Of a DNA stretch of 64,000 nt, positions 7,262-18,127 are shown one piece after another. Position 1 is the first letter of the stretch. Each line of letters starts with the position of its first letter. Source of the stretch: Acinetobacter terrae. GTDB taxonomy: Bacteria > Pseudomonadota > Gammaproteobacteria > Pseudomonadales > Moraxellaceae. A model generated the notes under the pieces. The model ran no database searches and was not told the origin of the DNA. It was given only the letters and a program-made list of their open reading frames with translations. The stretch covers positions 34,906 through 98,905 of the forward strand of contig NZ_JABERI010000035.1 of the NCBI RefSeq assembly GCF_013004375.1, written 5' to 3'. The translations under genes and the position numbers were made by a program.

Positions 7262-9826
7262 ATGAGTCAAACAGCGAGTTATTTAGATACTCAATCTATC
7301 TTTAATTTAATTGGGCAGCATGCCGATTTAACAGTCATTTTTCATACTGTTAGTGAATGGTTAGAAGCTCGGATACCTGATTCAATGGTATCCATTATGT
7401 TGTACTCAGAAACTGAACAAACTTTAAATTTGATCAGCGGTACAGGGCATTTTTCTAATCGATATAAAGAAGCAATCACTAATCTAAAAATAGGTCCAAA
7501 TGTAGGAGCATGTGGGGCAGCCGCTTTTCATCGTAAACTCGTTATTTGTGAAAATTTAGCGATCGATCAGAACTGGGAATCTTTTAAACAACTGATTCAA
7601 GAAGAAAATTTAAATGCATGTTGGTCTACGCCTATTATTAATGGCCAAGGAAAACTGTATGGTACCTTTGGCACATATTATCGTTCTCCTAAATGTCCCA
7701 CCGACACTCATATTAAATTAATTCGTCATGCCGCATCTTTAGTTGCTTTAAGCATGGATCTGCATACAGAACGACAACAAAAACTAGCTCTTAATGATAA
7801 ATACCGGTCGTTCTTCACTTACCACCCAGATGCAATTTTTGAACATGATCTTGAAGGCATCATTATTGACGGTAATCTTGCCTCTAAATACATCACTAAA
7901 TTTAGTCATGAACAGATTATGGGCTTACATTTCTCAAAATTTATTTGTGCTGAATCTCAATCCATAGCTCAAACAGCTTTTGAACAAGCTATCAAAGGCG
8001 ATGGGCAGCACCTAGAAATTCAAGCACTTAATTCCTTAGGGGAATGTTACTGGTTAGACGTCACTTATTTACCGATTAAACAAGCTCAACAGGTGGTTGG
8101 CGTGTTCGGTATCGCTCGTGATATTACATATAGGCGTGAAACCGAGGAAATGCTGCGCCTGCTTAAACGTAGTGTCGATGCTAATCCTCATGGAATCGTG
8201 TTGACTAGTACTAGCAAGAACCAAGCAATTGAATATGTGAATCCTGCTTTTGAAAGCCTGACGGGTTATACGAAAGACGAAATCATTGGTAAAAATTGTC
8301 GTTTCCTACAAGGTCCTGATACAGATCCTGAAACGGTTAATAAAATACGCAGTGCGATTAAAGAACAGCAGGAAATTCAGGTCACTTTAAAAAACTATCG
8401 CAAAGATGGTAGCTGGTTCTGGAACCAACTGATATTAGGACCGGTTTTTAATGACAAAAACTTTTGCACACATTTTATTGGAATTCAGCAAGATGTCACT
8501 CAACAACGGGCAAATAGCGAATATATAGCGCGTCAGCAAACCCACGATAATTTAACTGGATTAATTAACCATCATACCTTTGAAGAAGCACTCGATGTCG
8601 CATTTTGCATACAACATGAGAGTCATCAATCCTTGATTGTTATGTATGTAGATTTAGATGACTTCCAACCTTTAAATCAAAGCTTGGGACACGTCATTGG
8701 TGATCAACTTCTGAGTGCTGTAGCAAATCGCCTGCGTCAAGTCATTCAAGAAGAGGATGTGATTTCTCATTTTTCAGGAGATGAATTTGCCATACTTCTG
8801 AATAAGTGTCATGACTTAAAAGAAGTCGCTGTTATTGCAGAGCAAATATTAAAAAGTTTATCCGTTCCATTTGATATTGAGAATCATAAAATCCATATTA
8901 GTGCCAGTATTGGCATTGCAGATGATGACCCGCAGGTAGAAAAATCTAAACAATTGCTGCATCATGCGATCCATGCCATGAGTGAAGCAAAAAAAGAAGG
9001 TGGAAATACTTGGCACTGGTATGCTTTTAATGCGACCCGCACACACAAAATCGATTACGTGCTGATGCGCCATGAATTAATGGTCGCCCTCGAAGAAAAA
9101 CAGTTTAGGCTCGTCTATCAACCGGTTATTGATGCTGACTCAGGCCAATTGAAAAGTGTAGAAGCCTTAATTCGTTGGCAGCATCCACAAAGAGGTTTGA
9201 TTTCTCCAGCAGACTTTATCCCGTTCGCTGAAAGAACCGGTCAAATTGTAGTGATTGGCCAGTGGGTTTTACAACAAGCTTGTCAGGATATTGTGCAATG
9301 GAATAAGAAACATGGTGCTACCCTCAGTGTCGCAGTCAATCTTTCTCCTTTACAATTTAGACGTACAGGCTTTCTGCATGACTTGCAAAAAACACTTGCA
9401 GATACGCAATTGCCACCCGAGTTGTTAAAAATTGAAGTCACTGAAACGATGTTAATTGCAGGTGCTGATCGTTCTTCAGAAATTTTAAAAGCTGTGCGTG
9501 ATTTAGGGGTCAAGGTGTCTGTAGATGACTTTGGAACAGGCTACTCCAGTCTGAGCTATCTACGGACTTTACCTATTGATGAGATAAAACTTGATCGTAG
9601 TTTTATTGAACATTTACCTGAAAATGAAAAAGATGGTGCTATTGTTGCTGCCATTATTGTCATGGCCCATAAACTGGGATTAAACGTAGTTGCTGAAGGC
9701 ATAGAAAATCAAGCCCAGGCTCAGTTCCTCAGAAAATATGAATGTAATTATTTTCAAGGCTACTATTTTGCTAGACCTGCTTGCCTTGCGGAGCTCAAAC
9801 TTAATTATAAGCAGGTAGAATTATGA
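7262..9826 (+). CDS. GAF-PAS-LOV-GGDEF-EAL c-di-GMP phosphodiesterase, putative blue-light sensor
   Basis: The ATG at 7262 (MSQTASYLD) has a GGA-containing site close upstream; ATG at 7250 is an alternative. Domains from 7262: GAF (5-175), PAS (about 185-295), a LOV-type PAS (about 300-415), GGDEF (430-590) and EAL (600-850). The LOV segment carries the flavin motif GKNCRFLQG with the photoreactive Cys at residue 346. The GGDEF signature is altered to FSGDEF, suggesting weak or absent cyclase activity. The EAL domain has EALIRW, TETM, VDDFGTGYSSL, KLDRSFI and VVAEGIE, all expected of an active phosphodiesterase. I infer blue-light-modulated hydrolysis of c-di-GMP. It faces the Cache-GGDEF cyclase at 9851, 24 bases away. 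Confidence 0.9.
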   Translation: MSQTASYLDTQSIFNLIGQHADLTVIFHTVSEWLEARIPDSMVSIMLYSETEQTLNLISGTGHFSNRYKEAITNLKIGPNVGACGAAAFHRKLVICENLAIDQNWESFKQLIQEENLNACWSTPIINGQGKLYGTFGTYYRSPKCPTDTHIKLIRHAASLVALSMDLHTERQQKLALNDKYRSFFTYHPDAIFEHDLEGIIIDGNLASKYITKFSHEQIMGLHFSKFICAESQSIAQTAFEQAIKGDGQHLEIQALNSLGECYWLDVTYLPIKQAQQVVGVFGIARDITYRRETEEMLRLLKRSVDANPHGIVLTSTSKNQAIEYVNPAFESLTGYTKDEIIGKNCRFLQGPDTDPETVNKIRSAIKEQQEIQVTLKNYRKDGSWFWNQLILGPVFNDKNFCTHFIGIQQDVTQQRANSEYIARQQTHDNLTGLINHHTFEEALDVAFCIQHESHQSLIVMYVDLDDFQPLNQSLGHVIGDQLLSAVANRLRQVIQEEDVISHFSGDEFAILLNKCHDLKEVAVIAEQILKSLSVPFDIENHKIHISASIGIADDDPQVEKSKQLLHHAIHAMSEAKKEGGNTWHWYAFNATRTHKIDYVLMRHELMVALEEKQFRLVYQPVIDADSGQLKSVEALIRWQHPQRGLISPADFIPFAERTGQIVVIGQWVLQQACQDIVQWNKKHGATLSVAVNLSPLQFRRTGFLHDLQKTLADTQLPPELLKIEVTETMLIAGADRSSEILKAVRDLGVKVSVDDFGTGYSSLSYLRTLPIDEIKLDRSFIEHLPENEKDGAIVAAIIVMAHKLGLNVVAEGIENQAQAQFLRKYECNYFQGYYFARPACLAELKLNYKQVEL

Positions 9827-9850
9827 TGCAAATAAATACAGTTCCACTAT

Positions 9851-11416
9851 TTAATAACGAATACAGTTACGTCCGCTATTTTTAGCTTGATAAAGTTTAT
9901 TATCAGCCATTTTAAAAACTTCAGTCACATCGTTTGAGTTTTTAGGCCAAAATGCCATTCCAACAGATATCGTAATGGGTCCGATAGAATCAATGTTGCT
10001 TGATTCCATTGTTTTTCTTAAACGTTCGGCAGCATTGTAGGCGACCTTGGGATCGGAAGTGGTCATTAATACAATAAATTCTTCCCCTCCTATGCGACAA
10101 CAAATGTCTTCGTCCCTGAAATTATTGTTCATAAAACAGGCAAAGTTTTTTAAAACAATATCCCCTTGATCATGACCATAGGTATCATTAACATTCTTAA
10201 AAAAATCGATATCAATCGCCAGAACAGCAAAACTTCTTCCTAAACCCACCAATTCTTTTAAGAATATTTGCATACCACGTCGATTATATAACCCCGTCAG
10301 TGGATCGGTATTCACATGTTCACGCAATTCAGTAATCTTCTCACTGAACGCTTGTGAACTGAGTAGCAAAGACGTTCTAAACTTTAATACTTCAAAATAC
10401 CAAGGATCAACTTGTTTGATTTTATCTTGAATGTCTGGCTGATTGAGCATGCTGGCCATTTTGGCCAAGCTATTTAAAGGTGAAGAAATAAAGCGCGACA
10501 TTCTCCAGACTATAAAAAATATAAAAAAATAAAAAATAAAGATACCGACTGAAACTTTTAAAAGAATAACATTGGCTTGCTTTAACAACTCTTCCGTCGG
10601 TTGCTGAGAGACTACGATCCACTTCACACTCGGAATGTATGCAAAACCGGCCAAATTTTCAACACCACGACTATTGATTAACCGGACATTCCCCATCCGT
10701 GTACGCACCATATAGTCCAGACCATTATTATTGATAATTTTTTCTCCAATTCTTGAATGATCAGGATGAAAAATAATGCGATTATCCTGATCAATAACAT
10801 ACATATAGCTTTTTTTAAAGTCATACTCGGTTGAAAGCATTTTCTGAATTAGATTATTTTTTTGTAAATAAATCGTGCCACCTATCATACCGTGATAATT
10901 TTTATTCTGGTCATAAATAGGTTGAGACAGCAGCACAACCAGATTATGTTTAACTGACCAATATGGCGAAGAAATATAAGTCGTTTTATGCTTTAAAGAT
11001 TCAGTAATTCCAACTGTTTTATATGAAATATGGGTACTCAGATTTAAACTTTGCGGTGCAAAAGAGATGACTCTTTTTTGCTTATCAACAATTAATACAC
11101 TATTAAATTTGTTGGATTGATTTTTAAGACGCTTTGCTTCTTCTTGTATTAATCGAGGGTTAGAAAAATCCTGTCCTAACAGGTCAGCACTATACTTTAA
11201 CTCTTTGAGCATATCATCAAAATGCTGATCTGCACTGGTGGCAACCTTTGACGCATATTTGGCATTCACTGAAAGCGAGTTCTGAACGAGTTGCTCTTTA
11301 ATCACATAATTGAGAATAAATATAGAAACAATAAATAAGCACGAAACACTAACAATGGTCGAAATCAAGATCAGTTTACGAAGATTTAATTTAAGTGCCA
11401 AGAGAATCTGTTTCAA
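9851..11416 (-). CDS. Cache-GGDEF diguanylate cyclase
   Basis: 521 residues. A short cytoplasmic N terminus, a membrane segment (about 13-37), a periplasmic dCache sensor (about 40-275, including YISSPYWSVKH and GMIGGTIYL), a second membrane segment (about 278-302), a linker and a GGDEF domain. The active site reads GGEEF near residue 443, five residues after an RDED product-inhibition I-site. It should make c-di-GMP from two GTP in response to a periplasmic ligand. It converges on the EAL protein at 7262-9826 and is a clear paralogue of the frameshifted gene at 15904-17465. Confidence 0.92.
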   Translation of the reverse strand: MKQILLALKLNLRKLILISTIVSVSCLFIVSIFILNYVIKEQLVQNSLSVNAKYASKVATSADQHFDDMLKELKYSADLLGQDFSNPRLIQEEAKRLKNQSNKFNSVLIVDKQKRVISFAPQSLNLSTHISYKTVGITESLKHKTTYISSPYWSVKHNLVVLLSQPIYDQNKNYHGMIGGTIYLQKNNLIQKMLSTEYDFKKSYMYVIDQDNRIIFHPDHSRIGEKIINNNGLDYMVRTRMGNVRLINSRGVENLAGFAYIPSVKWIVVSQQPTEELLKQANVILLKVSVGIFIFYFFIFFIVWRMSRFISSPLNSLAKMASMLNQPDIQDKIKQVDPWYFEVLKFRTSLLLSSQAFSEKITELREHVNTDPLTGLYNRRGMQIFLKELVGLGRSFAVLAIDIDFFKNVNDTYGHDQGDIVLKNFACFMNNNFRDEDICCRIGGEEFIVLMTTSDPKVAYNAAERLRKTMESSNIDSIGPITISVGMAFWPKNSNDVTEVFKMADNKLYQAKNSGRNCIRY

Positions 11417-11689
11417 AAACGCAATCTCGCAATACCGTGTCCAAATTTACACTTTATAACATATTTGCCAAACAAGTTAACAAATACATTTGTAATAAAC
11501 TTCATTATTTATATTTTCTAATCGAAATCAAATGACAGTATTCATTGAAATACTTAAAGATAGCGTGATTTATCTGCTTTAAAATTCTGCACTTCAACTC
11601 CGGATTTCCCTGCAATTTATATATATCGCTATTTAGAAAACCACCCCATTTCCAGTTCAATCATCAGCTAAACGAATGACTCTTTATTT

Positions 11690-11718
11690 AAAAAACCGAG
11701 CTACTTACATAACTCGGC
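11690..11718 (-). terminator. Rho-independent terminator of maeA
   Basis: CCGAG (11696-11700) and CTCGG (11713-11717) form a stem followed, on the minus strand, by a T6 tract at 11695-11690. It lies 47 bases past the malic enzyme stop codon. The remainder of 11417-11689 shows only AT-rich spacer, presumably including the cyclase promoter. Confidence 0.65.
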
Positions 11719-11764
11719 TAACTCTCTGATATTCACTCAGCTACTAAAACTACGTTCATGAAAA

Positions 11765-13465
11765 TTAGAATGTGACACGCTTATAATCACGGTAGTTCGG
11801 CTTCCAGAAATTCGCTTCGATGGCTTGAGTTAACAACTCATCAGAGATGAGCGGTGCAACCCCCGCTTCCATCGCTGCTTTAGCCACTTTAAACGCAATC
11901 GTTTTAGATACCTGCTGAATTTCATTCAAATCAGGGAGCAGATCTGCTTCTGGATTCTGTAACATGGGTGAGCATGCTGCCAAGGTATTACTCGATGCTA
12001 TCAGCATACTGTCGGTTACTCGAGTTGCACCAGAGGCAATCACCCCCAAACCAATGCCAGGAAAAATATAAGAGTTATTACATTGCGAGATGTTGTAAAT
12101 CTTACCTTGATAATTAACAGGTACAAATGGGCTGCCAGTTGCGATGAGTGCCCTGCCTTCGGTCCATTGCAAAATATCTGCTGGCACGGCTTCAACTTGT
12201 GAAGTCGGATTCGATAAGGGCAAAACAATGGGACGTTCGCAATTAGCTGCCAGTGTCTTGATGATCTCTTCAGTAAATAAACCTGCTTGACCCGACACAC
12301 CAATTAACACCGTGGGTTTGGCATTTTGTACTACATCGAGTAAGGAAATAATTTCTTGTGCATTGCCCCAGTGCTCCACATTGTCTGGTTTTTGCGCGAG
12401 CTTACGTTGAAAATCAAGCAAATTTGGCTGGTTTTCAGTGATCAAGCCAAAACGGTCAACCATATAAATACGAGCACGTGCCTGCGCATTAGTTAAGCCT
12501 TCAGTCACCATTTTCGCCACAATTTGTTCAGCAATACCACAGCCAGCTGAGCCTGCACCCAAGAAGGCAATTGTCTGATCTTTCAGTTGTTTACCTGCAG
12601 CATGCGAAGCAGCAATCAGACTCCCCACGGACACCGCTGCCGTGCCTTGAATATCATCATTAAAACAACAAATTTGATCACGATATTTATTTAATAAAGG
12701 CATGGCATTTTTTTGGGCAAAATCTTCAAATTGAATCAAAGCTTTTGGCCAACGGCGCTGAATGGCTGCAATCACATGGTCGACAAATTCATAATATTCA
12801 TCTCCATTAATGCGTGGCTGATTCCAACCCATATAAATAGGATCGTTCAGCAATTGCGAATTATTGGTACCGACATCTAAAGTAATCGGTAAGGTATAAG
12901 CAGGACTTATGCCACCACATGCAGTGTATAAAGACAATTTTCCAATCGGAATGCCCATCCCACCAATACCTTGATCACCCAAACCTAAAATACGTTCACC
13001 GTCAGTAATCACAATGACTTTGACATTTTTTTTATTCACATTTTGTAAAATATCATCAATATGGGCTCGATCTGGATAAGAGATAAAAATTCCGCGATGG
13101 CGGCGATAAATATCGGAAAAACGCTGACAAGCTTCACCCACTGTTGGGGTATAAATGATCGGCATCATTTCAGTTAAATGATGCTCAATTAAGTGATAGA
13201 ACAAAGTTTCATTGGTGTCTTGAATATTGCGCAGGTAAATGTGCTTATTGATCGCATCATTAAAAGCACAATATTGTTGATAGGAACGCTGGCTCTGCTC
13301 CTCTATGCTTTCAATGACATGAGGAATAAGGCCGTGCAAATTGAAGTGACTACGTTCTTGTTCAGTAAATGCAGAACCTTTGTTTAACAATGGGAGTTCT
13401 AAAAGGGTATTACCGGCATAAGGAATATATAAAGCTTGCTTTTGAGCCAAATTATCAGTTGTCAT
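11765..13465 (-). CDS. maeA: NAD-dependent malic enzyme
   Basis: About 566 residues. It decarboxylates L-malate to pyruvate with NAD reduction in the cytosol. Sequence agreement with E. coli MaeA (SfcA) runs end to end: [19 protein letters not shown] at the N terminus, [55 protein letters not shown], the Rossmann [13 protein letters not shown], and SNPTSQVEA. The start at 13465 (MTTDNLAQK) is chosen because the E. coli N terminus aligns there; the frame stays open upstream to 13588 but those residues have no family counterpart. Divergent or isolated, with its own terminator. Confidence 0.95.
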   Translation of the reverse strand: MTTDNLAQKQALYIPYAGNTLLELPLLNKGSAFTEQERSHFNLHGLIPHVIESIEEQSQRSYQQYCAFNDAINKHIYLRNIQDTNETLFYHLIEHHLTEMMPIIYTPTVGEACQRFSDIYRRHRGIFISYPDRAHIDDILQNVNKKNVKVIVITDGERILGLGDQGIGGMGIPIGKLSLYTACGGISPAYTLPITLDVGTNNSQLLNDPIYMGWNQPRINGDEYYEFVDHVIAAIQRRWPKALIQFEDFAQKNAMPLLNKYRDQICCFNDDIQGTAAVSVGSLIAASHAAGKQLKDQTIAFLGAGSAGCGIAEQIVAKMVTEGLTNAQARARIYMVDRFGLITENQPNLLDFQRKLAQKPDNVEHWGNAQEIISLLDVVQNAKPTVLIGVSGQAGLFTEEIIKTLAANCERPIVLPLSNPTSQVEAVPADILQWTEGRALIATGSPFVPVNYQGKIYNISQCNNSYIFPGIGLGVIASGATRVTDSMLIASSNTLAACSPMLQNPEADLLPDLNEIQQVSKTIAFKVAKAAMEAGVAPLISDELLTQAIEANFWKPNYRDYKRVTF

Positions 13466-13672
13466 TTCCAATCTCATTTTGACGTATTGTCGATGGAATG
13501 CAGAAGAATTCAATCCCATCTGACCAGGGTCTAGCTTAGCCCTATTTGGTGACAATTTGATATTTATAAGCTTGATAGCAATCCACAAGTGATTTTATCG
13601 GTGAATAAAAATAGCGAATAAGCAAAATTTAATCGGCAAAGCAAAATCACTTTTCTTAAATCAAGAATGATC

Positions 13673-13704
13673 AGTCTGCCAATTTATATAAAAATTGGTA
13701 GACT
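13673..13704 (-). terminator. hairpin downstream of dps
   Basis: AGTCTGCCAATTT (13673-13685) pairs with AAATTGGTAGACT (13692-13704) with one G-T wobble, 13 bp in all. It sits 13 bases after the dps stop codon. No strong T-tract follows, so it may protect mRNA ends or act as a weak terminator. Confidence 0.5.
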
Positions 13705-13716
13705 GACTCTAGATTG

Positions 13717-14217
13717 TTACTCTTCTAAAAGACTTCTTAACATCCAGGCTGTTTTTTCATGGACTTCAAGTCTTTGTGTAATCAGATCAGCTGTTGGCTG
13801 GTCATTAACTTCATCCACGATGGAAAAGATACTTCGAGCAGTTCGCGCAACAGTTTCATGTGCATTAACCAGCAGGCTGACCATTTCCTCCGCTTTAGGA
13901 ACACCTTCTACTTCTTTAATTGCGGTTAATTTTACAAATTGTTTATAGGTTCCAGGAGCAGGAAAGCCTAAAGCACGAATTCGCTCAGCAATGATATCCA
14001 AGGCATTCCATTGCTCCGTATATTGAGTCATAAACATGTTATGTAAGCTATTGAATTGTGGCCCAGTCACGTTCCAATGAAAGTTATGGGTCATCAAATA
14101 CAAGGTATAGCTATCCGCTAGCAGTTTGGATAAACCTTCAACAATTTTGGCACGATCACTATGAGAAATGCCAATATCAATTTTCATTGTTTTAGATTCT
14201 TTTTTAGAACTCGCCAT
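13717..14217 (-). CDS. dps: Dps-family DNA-protecting ferritin-like protein
   Basis: 166 residues, usual length. The ferroxidase segment [19 protein letters not shown] followed by [19 protein letters not shown] is diagnostic; the His and the downstream Asp/Glu residues form the inter-subunit iron site. The dodecamer oxidises Fe(II) with peroxide and shields DNA in stress. A basic N terminus (MASSKKESK) can bind DNA. AGGAGT lies seven bases before the ATG. It follows the UspA fragment on the same strand by 43 bases, suggesting a former stress operon. Confidence 0.95.
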   Translation of the reverse strand: MASSKKESKTMKIDIGISHSDRAKIVEGLSKLLADSYTLYLMTHNFHWNVTGPQFNSLHNMFMTQYTEQWNALDIIAERIRALGFPAPGTYKQFVKLTAIKEVEGVPKAEEMVSLLVNAHETVARTARSIFSIVDEVNDQPTADLITQRLEVHEKTAWMLRSLLEE

Positions 14218-14260
14218 TTTTTAGACTCCTTATATTTTAAGTGTATATGTTATATAGACA

Positions 14261-14552
14261 TTAAGATTTTATGACCATCACGGGCAATTCCGTTGAGCAA
14301 AGTACAGCTGTGGCCACACTTCCGAGTATCCATTTTTTAAAACCTTTACGACCATGCCATCCCATCACAATGAGATCAGTTTCAAGCTGTTTGGCAGTTT
14401 CAACAATACCCTCTTCAAACAGTACGCTTTTTAGGACTTTTGTTTCTACTTGAACACCCGCCGCATATGCAATTTCGCTTGCTTGTTTTAATACCTCTTC
14501 TGCATTCGCATAGGCTTGGATAAAGTGTTCTTTCATTGAAGCAGATACATAA
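14261..14552 (-). pseudogene. UspA-family universal stress protein, 5'-truncated by an IS
   Basis: The remaining 91-95 residues cover the C-terminal two thirds of a Usp domain, including the ATP-binding signature G-2x-G-9x-G-S in GWHGRKGFKKWILGS. The frame stays open upstream of the Met at 14536 (YVSAS) up to the IS boundary near 14553. Full Usp proteins are about 140-150 residues; the N-terminal VPVDGS region is absent and I could not find it on the far side of the IS. Probably non-functional. Confidence 0.75.
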
Positions 14553-15740
14553 TATTGACATCCTCACCCACCTGAAAGGAGGATGATTCCTACTTCTAGA
14601 CGCTTATGCCCAAGCGCAAGTATGTTCTTAGCAGAATTTAAATCACTGATTTAGACTTCCGCATTCACATTCCCATACTCTTATTCGCAAATCTGCTCTA
14701 CCTTTCGGACTGCTTGCGGTGATCTCACCACAGCACGAACAGATTTGGGTTGTGAATCTCTCGTTGACTTCTTCAAACAATACCCCTGCGTTCTCGCATT
14801 TATACTTGAGCATTGTTTTTAGTGCTGAAAAACTTGCATCTAAAACAGACTTTGCCATTTTGGTTTTCACTAGTTTTTTCGCACTCAGATCACCTACAAC
14901 AATCAGTGCATTTTCCCGGACCAGTTCAGTACTGGCCTTATGCAAATGGTCTTTACGACTGTTTGCAATCTTGGCGTGTCATGCACGGACACACTTTTTA
15001 TTCTTTGCTCGTTGAGCAATCCCTAATTTCTGTTCATATTGACGGTAGAACTTGGGATTTGAAATTACCGTACCATCGGAACAAGTGGCTATATCCTTTA
15101 AGCCCAAATCAATCCCGATCGCTTTAGTTCCTGTCGATTTCTCAGTTTTAGGACTATCCACAACCAAGCAGACATACCAGCGGCCACGCGCATCCTCGAC
15201 AAATGAACCTGTTTTAATACTGTATTGACTTAATCCGTAGCTATCCCATATTTTAAATTGATGCTTGCCATATTGAACAAAACCATCAGCATATTTGATT
15301 GCTACTTTCTTGAATAGTATCCATCCAAGTGATCTTCTTGCTGATTTTTTGTTGCTGACACGCCATTTGAGTTTCGCTTTTTTGAATTGTTTTCTACGTG
15401 TGACCAATTCAGCCGAAATCGCCTGAATAGTTTGGCTATGCAATCCACACTCTTTAGATGCGCCCTTAGTGTACTTATCAATATCATATGAACTTAAAAA
15501 CTCACCTTTTCTTTTGAGGTGCTTAAAACTTAAATCATTCACATAATTCCAAACAAAGTTCACCTCAGATGCTAATTGGTCTAGCACCTTGCAATGTTTG
15601 TCTTTTATGCGTAATTTAAGTGTTTTCATGGGCTTATTTTAGATCATGTTAAATTAAAGGTGTTGATTTTAAAAAAATCCAACGACATTTCATGTCGTGT
15701 CGCTTATATCTCTGCCCTGAAGGACAGAGTTTTACGCTCC
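14553..15740 (-). mobile_element. IS200/IS605-group element with tnpB only, decayed
   Basis: Contains a broken tnpB without tnpA. The right end next to the Usp fragment forms a hairpin (CATCCTC at 14559-14565 with GAGGATG at 14579-14585). The left end carries imperfect hairpins, including CTCTGCCCT...AGGACAGAG at 15710-15729. Single-strand transposing IS605-type elements have such subterminal hairpins and no terminal inverted repeats. The exact left boundary is approximate. Confidence 0.7.
14564..15629 (-). pseudogene. tnpB: TnpB (RNA-guided nuclease family), nonsense plus frameshift
   Basis: Residues 1-216 run from MKTLKLRIKDKHCK through the RuvC segment AIGIDLGLKD to KNKKCVRA, then a TGA at 14979-14981. 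The same frame continues as HAKIANSRKDHLHKAS, the normal TnpB sequence, up to the zinc finger (CSCCG...CECG). A further one-base shift near 14655 moves the final DLNSAKNILALGHKRLEVG into another frame. With both repaired it is a full-size protein of about 350 residues. TnpB proteins are RNA-guided nucleases whose guide RNA comes from the 3' end; this copy cannot make one. Confidence 0.85.
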
Positions 15741-15903
15741 ATTTGATAAACTCGTTCAAAGTTTTGTGTTAGCTAAAAATTTACATGATAATTATATCAT
15801 TAGGCCTATGTGAATTATCTGTGAATAAATGGATAAAACCTGTTTACAGCCAATAAGATAGATTAGGCTCAACGGTGAATTTTAATTAGTGGATGTCTGG
15901 AAT

Positions 15904-17465
15904 CTAGCGCGTACAGTTACGCCCCTCATGCTTGGCTTGATACAGTTTTTGATCCGCCATTCTCAGAACGTCCTCTACATCTTCAGAATTTCGAGGCCAG
16001 TAAGCGATACCAATTGAAATGGTCACCGTTCCCATATCCTCCATCTCTGTGAGTTCAACCGCTTTTCGTAGCCGTTCCGCGGCCTGAAAAGTAATTTCCG
16101 GATCCGAAGTAGCCATTAAAATAATAAACTCCTCCCCCCTGAACGGCAGCAAATATCATTGTCACGAAAATGATATTTCATCACGCTCGCCAGCCTTTTT
16201 AAGACCACATCGCCTTTGTCATGGCCATAGGTATCGTTCACCTTTTTAAAGAAGTCGATATCCACTGCCAGCACAGCAAACTCGGTACGCATACGCACAA
16301 ATTCTTCAATAAACAGGTTCATCCCACGGCGATTGTATAAACCGGTCAGCGGATCGGTATTCACCGACTGATTCAGCTCATCAATTTTTTCATTAAAATT
16401 CTGACAGCTTAGCATCAGGGAATTTTTGAATTGATCGACTTCAAAATACAAAGGGTCGATTTTGTTAATTTTTTCCTGAACATCCGGCCGACTGAGCATA
16501 CTGGCCATTTTCGCTAAATGGTTTAAAGGCAGTGCAATAAAACCAGATAAACGCCAGACCATAAAGAAAATGAATAAATAGAATAGTGTAATTCCGATGG
16601 ACACTTTGAAAATGATGCTGTTGGCCTGAGCAAATAGCTCATCAATCGGCTGCTGTGACACCACAATCCAGTTCACACTGGGAATATGCGAGAAACCGAC
16701 CAGACTGTCTATTCCTTTACTGTTCATCAGGCGGAAAGCTCCATCCTGTTGATTCAGCATCGTTGTTAATCCGTCACTGGTCTGGACTTTCTGGCCAATT
16801 TGCTGAGTATCGGCATGAAAAATGATTCGTTTTTGGTCATCCATGACATAGGTATAATTTTTCTTATAGCCATATTTGGATGCCAGCATTTCACTGACCA
16901 AATTCTTACTCTGCAGATAAATCGTGCCCGCAATAAAACCCAAATATTGTCCTTTGTCATCAAAGATCGGTTCAGAAACAATGACGATCAGTTTTTTCGT
17001 CGAAGACCAGTACGGAGAAGAAATATAAGTTTGCTTGTGCCTGAGTGACTCGGTAATGCCATATGTTTTCTGGATCTGTTTTGAATCAATCTTTAAGGTC
17101 GTCGGGAAAAATGAAATGATATGACCTTCACTGTCAGCCAGAAACACACTGTTGAAATTTCCTGACTGGCTTTTTAGTCGCGCCGCTTCACTGCTTCTCA
17201 AGCTTTCATTGGAAAAATTTTTGCCTAGTACCTGGGTGCTGAATCTTAAATTTTTTAATATTTCCTCAAACTGATAGTTGGTATGTACAGCAATTCTGGA
17301 TGAATATTCTGCATTTAACGCCAAGGAATTATCTATTAGTCGTTCTTTAACTGTATAATTTACAAAGAATAAAGCAAAGACAAACAGACAGGTCACACTC
17401 AGAATGGTTAAAAGTAAGATTAACCTACGCAAATTTAAGTTGAGCGCCAATAAAACCTGTCTCAC
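15904..17465 (-). pseudogene. Cache-GGDEF diguanylate cyclase, frameshifted inside GGEEF
   Basis: A paralogue of the cyclase at 9851-11416 with the same architecture (membrane segment, dCache, membrane segment, GGDEF). Residues 1-441 are in one frame up to RDNDICCRSGG. The rest (EEFIILMATSDPEITF through LYQAKHEGRNC) is in the next. The change is in a run of six C on the plus strand (16134-16139); one more C would restore SGGEEF. As read, the product lacks the Glu-Glu of the active site and its last 80 residues. It could be phase variation, decay or a homopolymer sequencing error. Confidence 0.85.
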
Positions 17466-17530
17466 TAGATCAATCCTAAGTGATGATTTATTATATTTAT
17501 ATCATAAAACTTATTTTATAAATAATTTTT

Positions 17531-17610
17531 CTCAGCTCTAAGTTACAGATTTCAGTAACTAAATTAAATTTCAAGCCGAGTCTTTTGCCTCTGCTTCGAT
17601 AAAATTCGAC
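17531..17610 (-). pseudogene. IS5-family transposase C-terminal remnant
   Basis: Read on the minus strand it gives EFYRSRGKRLGLKFNLVTEI then CNLEL, matching the end of the IS5-family transposase at 55759-56580 (YRNRGKRLGLR...). Only about 25 codons remain. It lies 66 bases upstream of the broken cyclase start. Confidence 0.7.
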
Positions 17611-17652
17611 AATGATTTTAAAAGTTTTTAGGCTGCATCAATAAAGGAGTGC

Positions 17653-17887
17653 AATGGTGAAGAAGACCATGTTCATATGTTCATTCAATACCCATCAACC
17701 ATTCAAATTTCCAAGTTGGTGAATAATTTAAAATCAGTAAAAAGCAGAAGAATACGAAATCAATTTTTAGACTTACGGGGGAAGTTATGTAAAACCTGTG
17801 CTTTGGTCACGTTCTTATTTTTCTGCCTCATGCAGTGGTACGCCACTCAAAATAATTAAACAGTATATCCAAAATCAACAAGGTTAA
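17653..17887 (+). pseudogene. IS200/IS605 TnpA (Y1 transposase) remnant
   Basis: Starts NGEEDHVHMFIQYPSTIQIS, containing the HUH metal motif (HVH), continues KLVNNLKSVKSRRIRNQF, then shifts frame to SYVKPVLWSRSYFSA, SGTPLKIIKQYIQNQQG and a stop at 17887. The N-terminal third is missing. An inverted repeat (TTGCGAA 17891-17897, TTCGCAA 17934-17940) beyond the stop may be the element's end hairpin. Confidence 0.75.
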
Positions 17888-18127
17888 TTGTTGCGAAATT
17901 TACCTCCACCTGAGAAGTACTGCTTCGCAAGATCGAGTAGAGTCCTATTTCATTTTTAAATTTTTTTTGATTATAATTAGATACTTATAATCCTAAAATG
18001 ACGGGTAAAAATTGCCGAGATATCTTGACCAGACGCTTACCTTTATATTTGGTTAAAAAAACAAATATATAGATATCAAAAGAAGGCATATACTTTATAA
18101 CAACTAAAATCACATAGGAGCAGAAAA

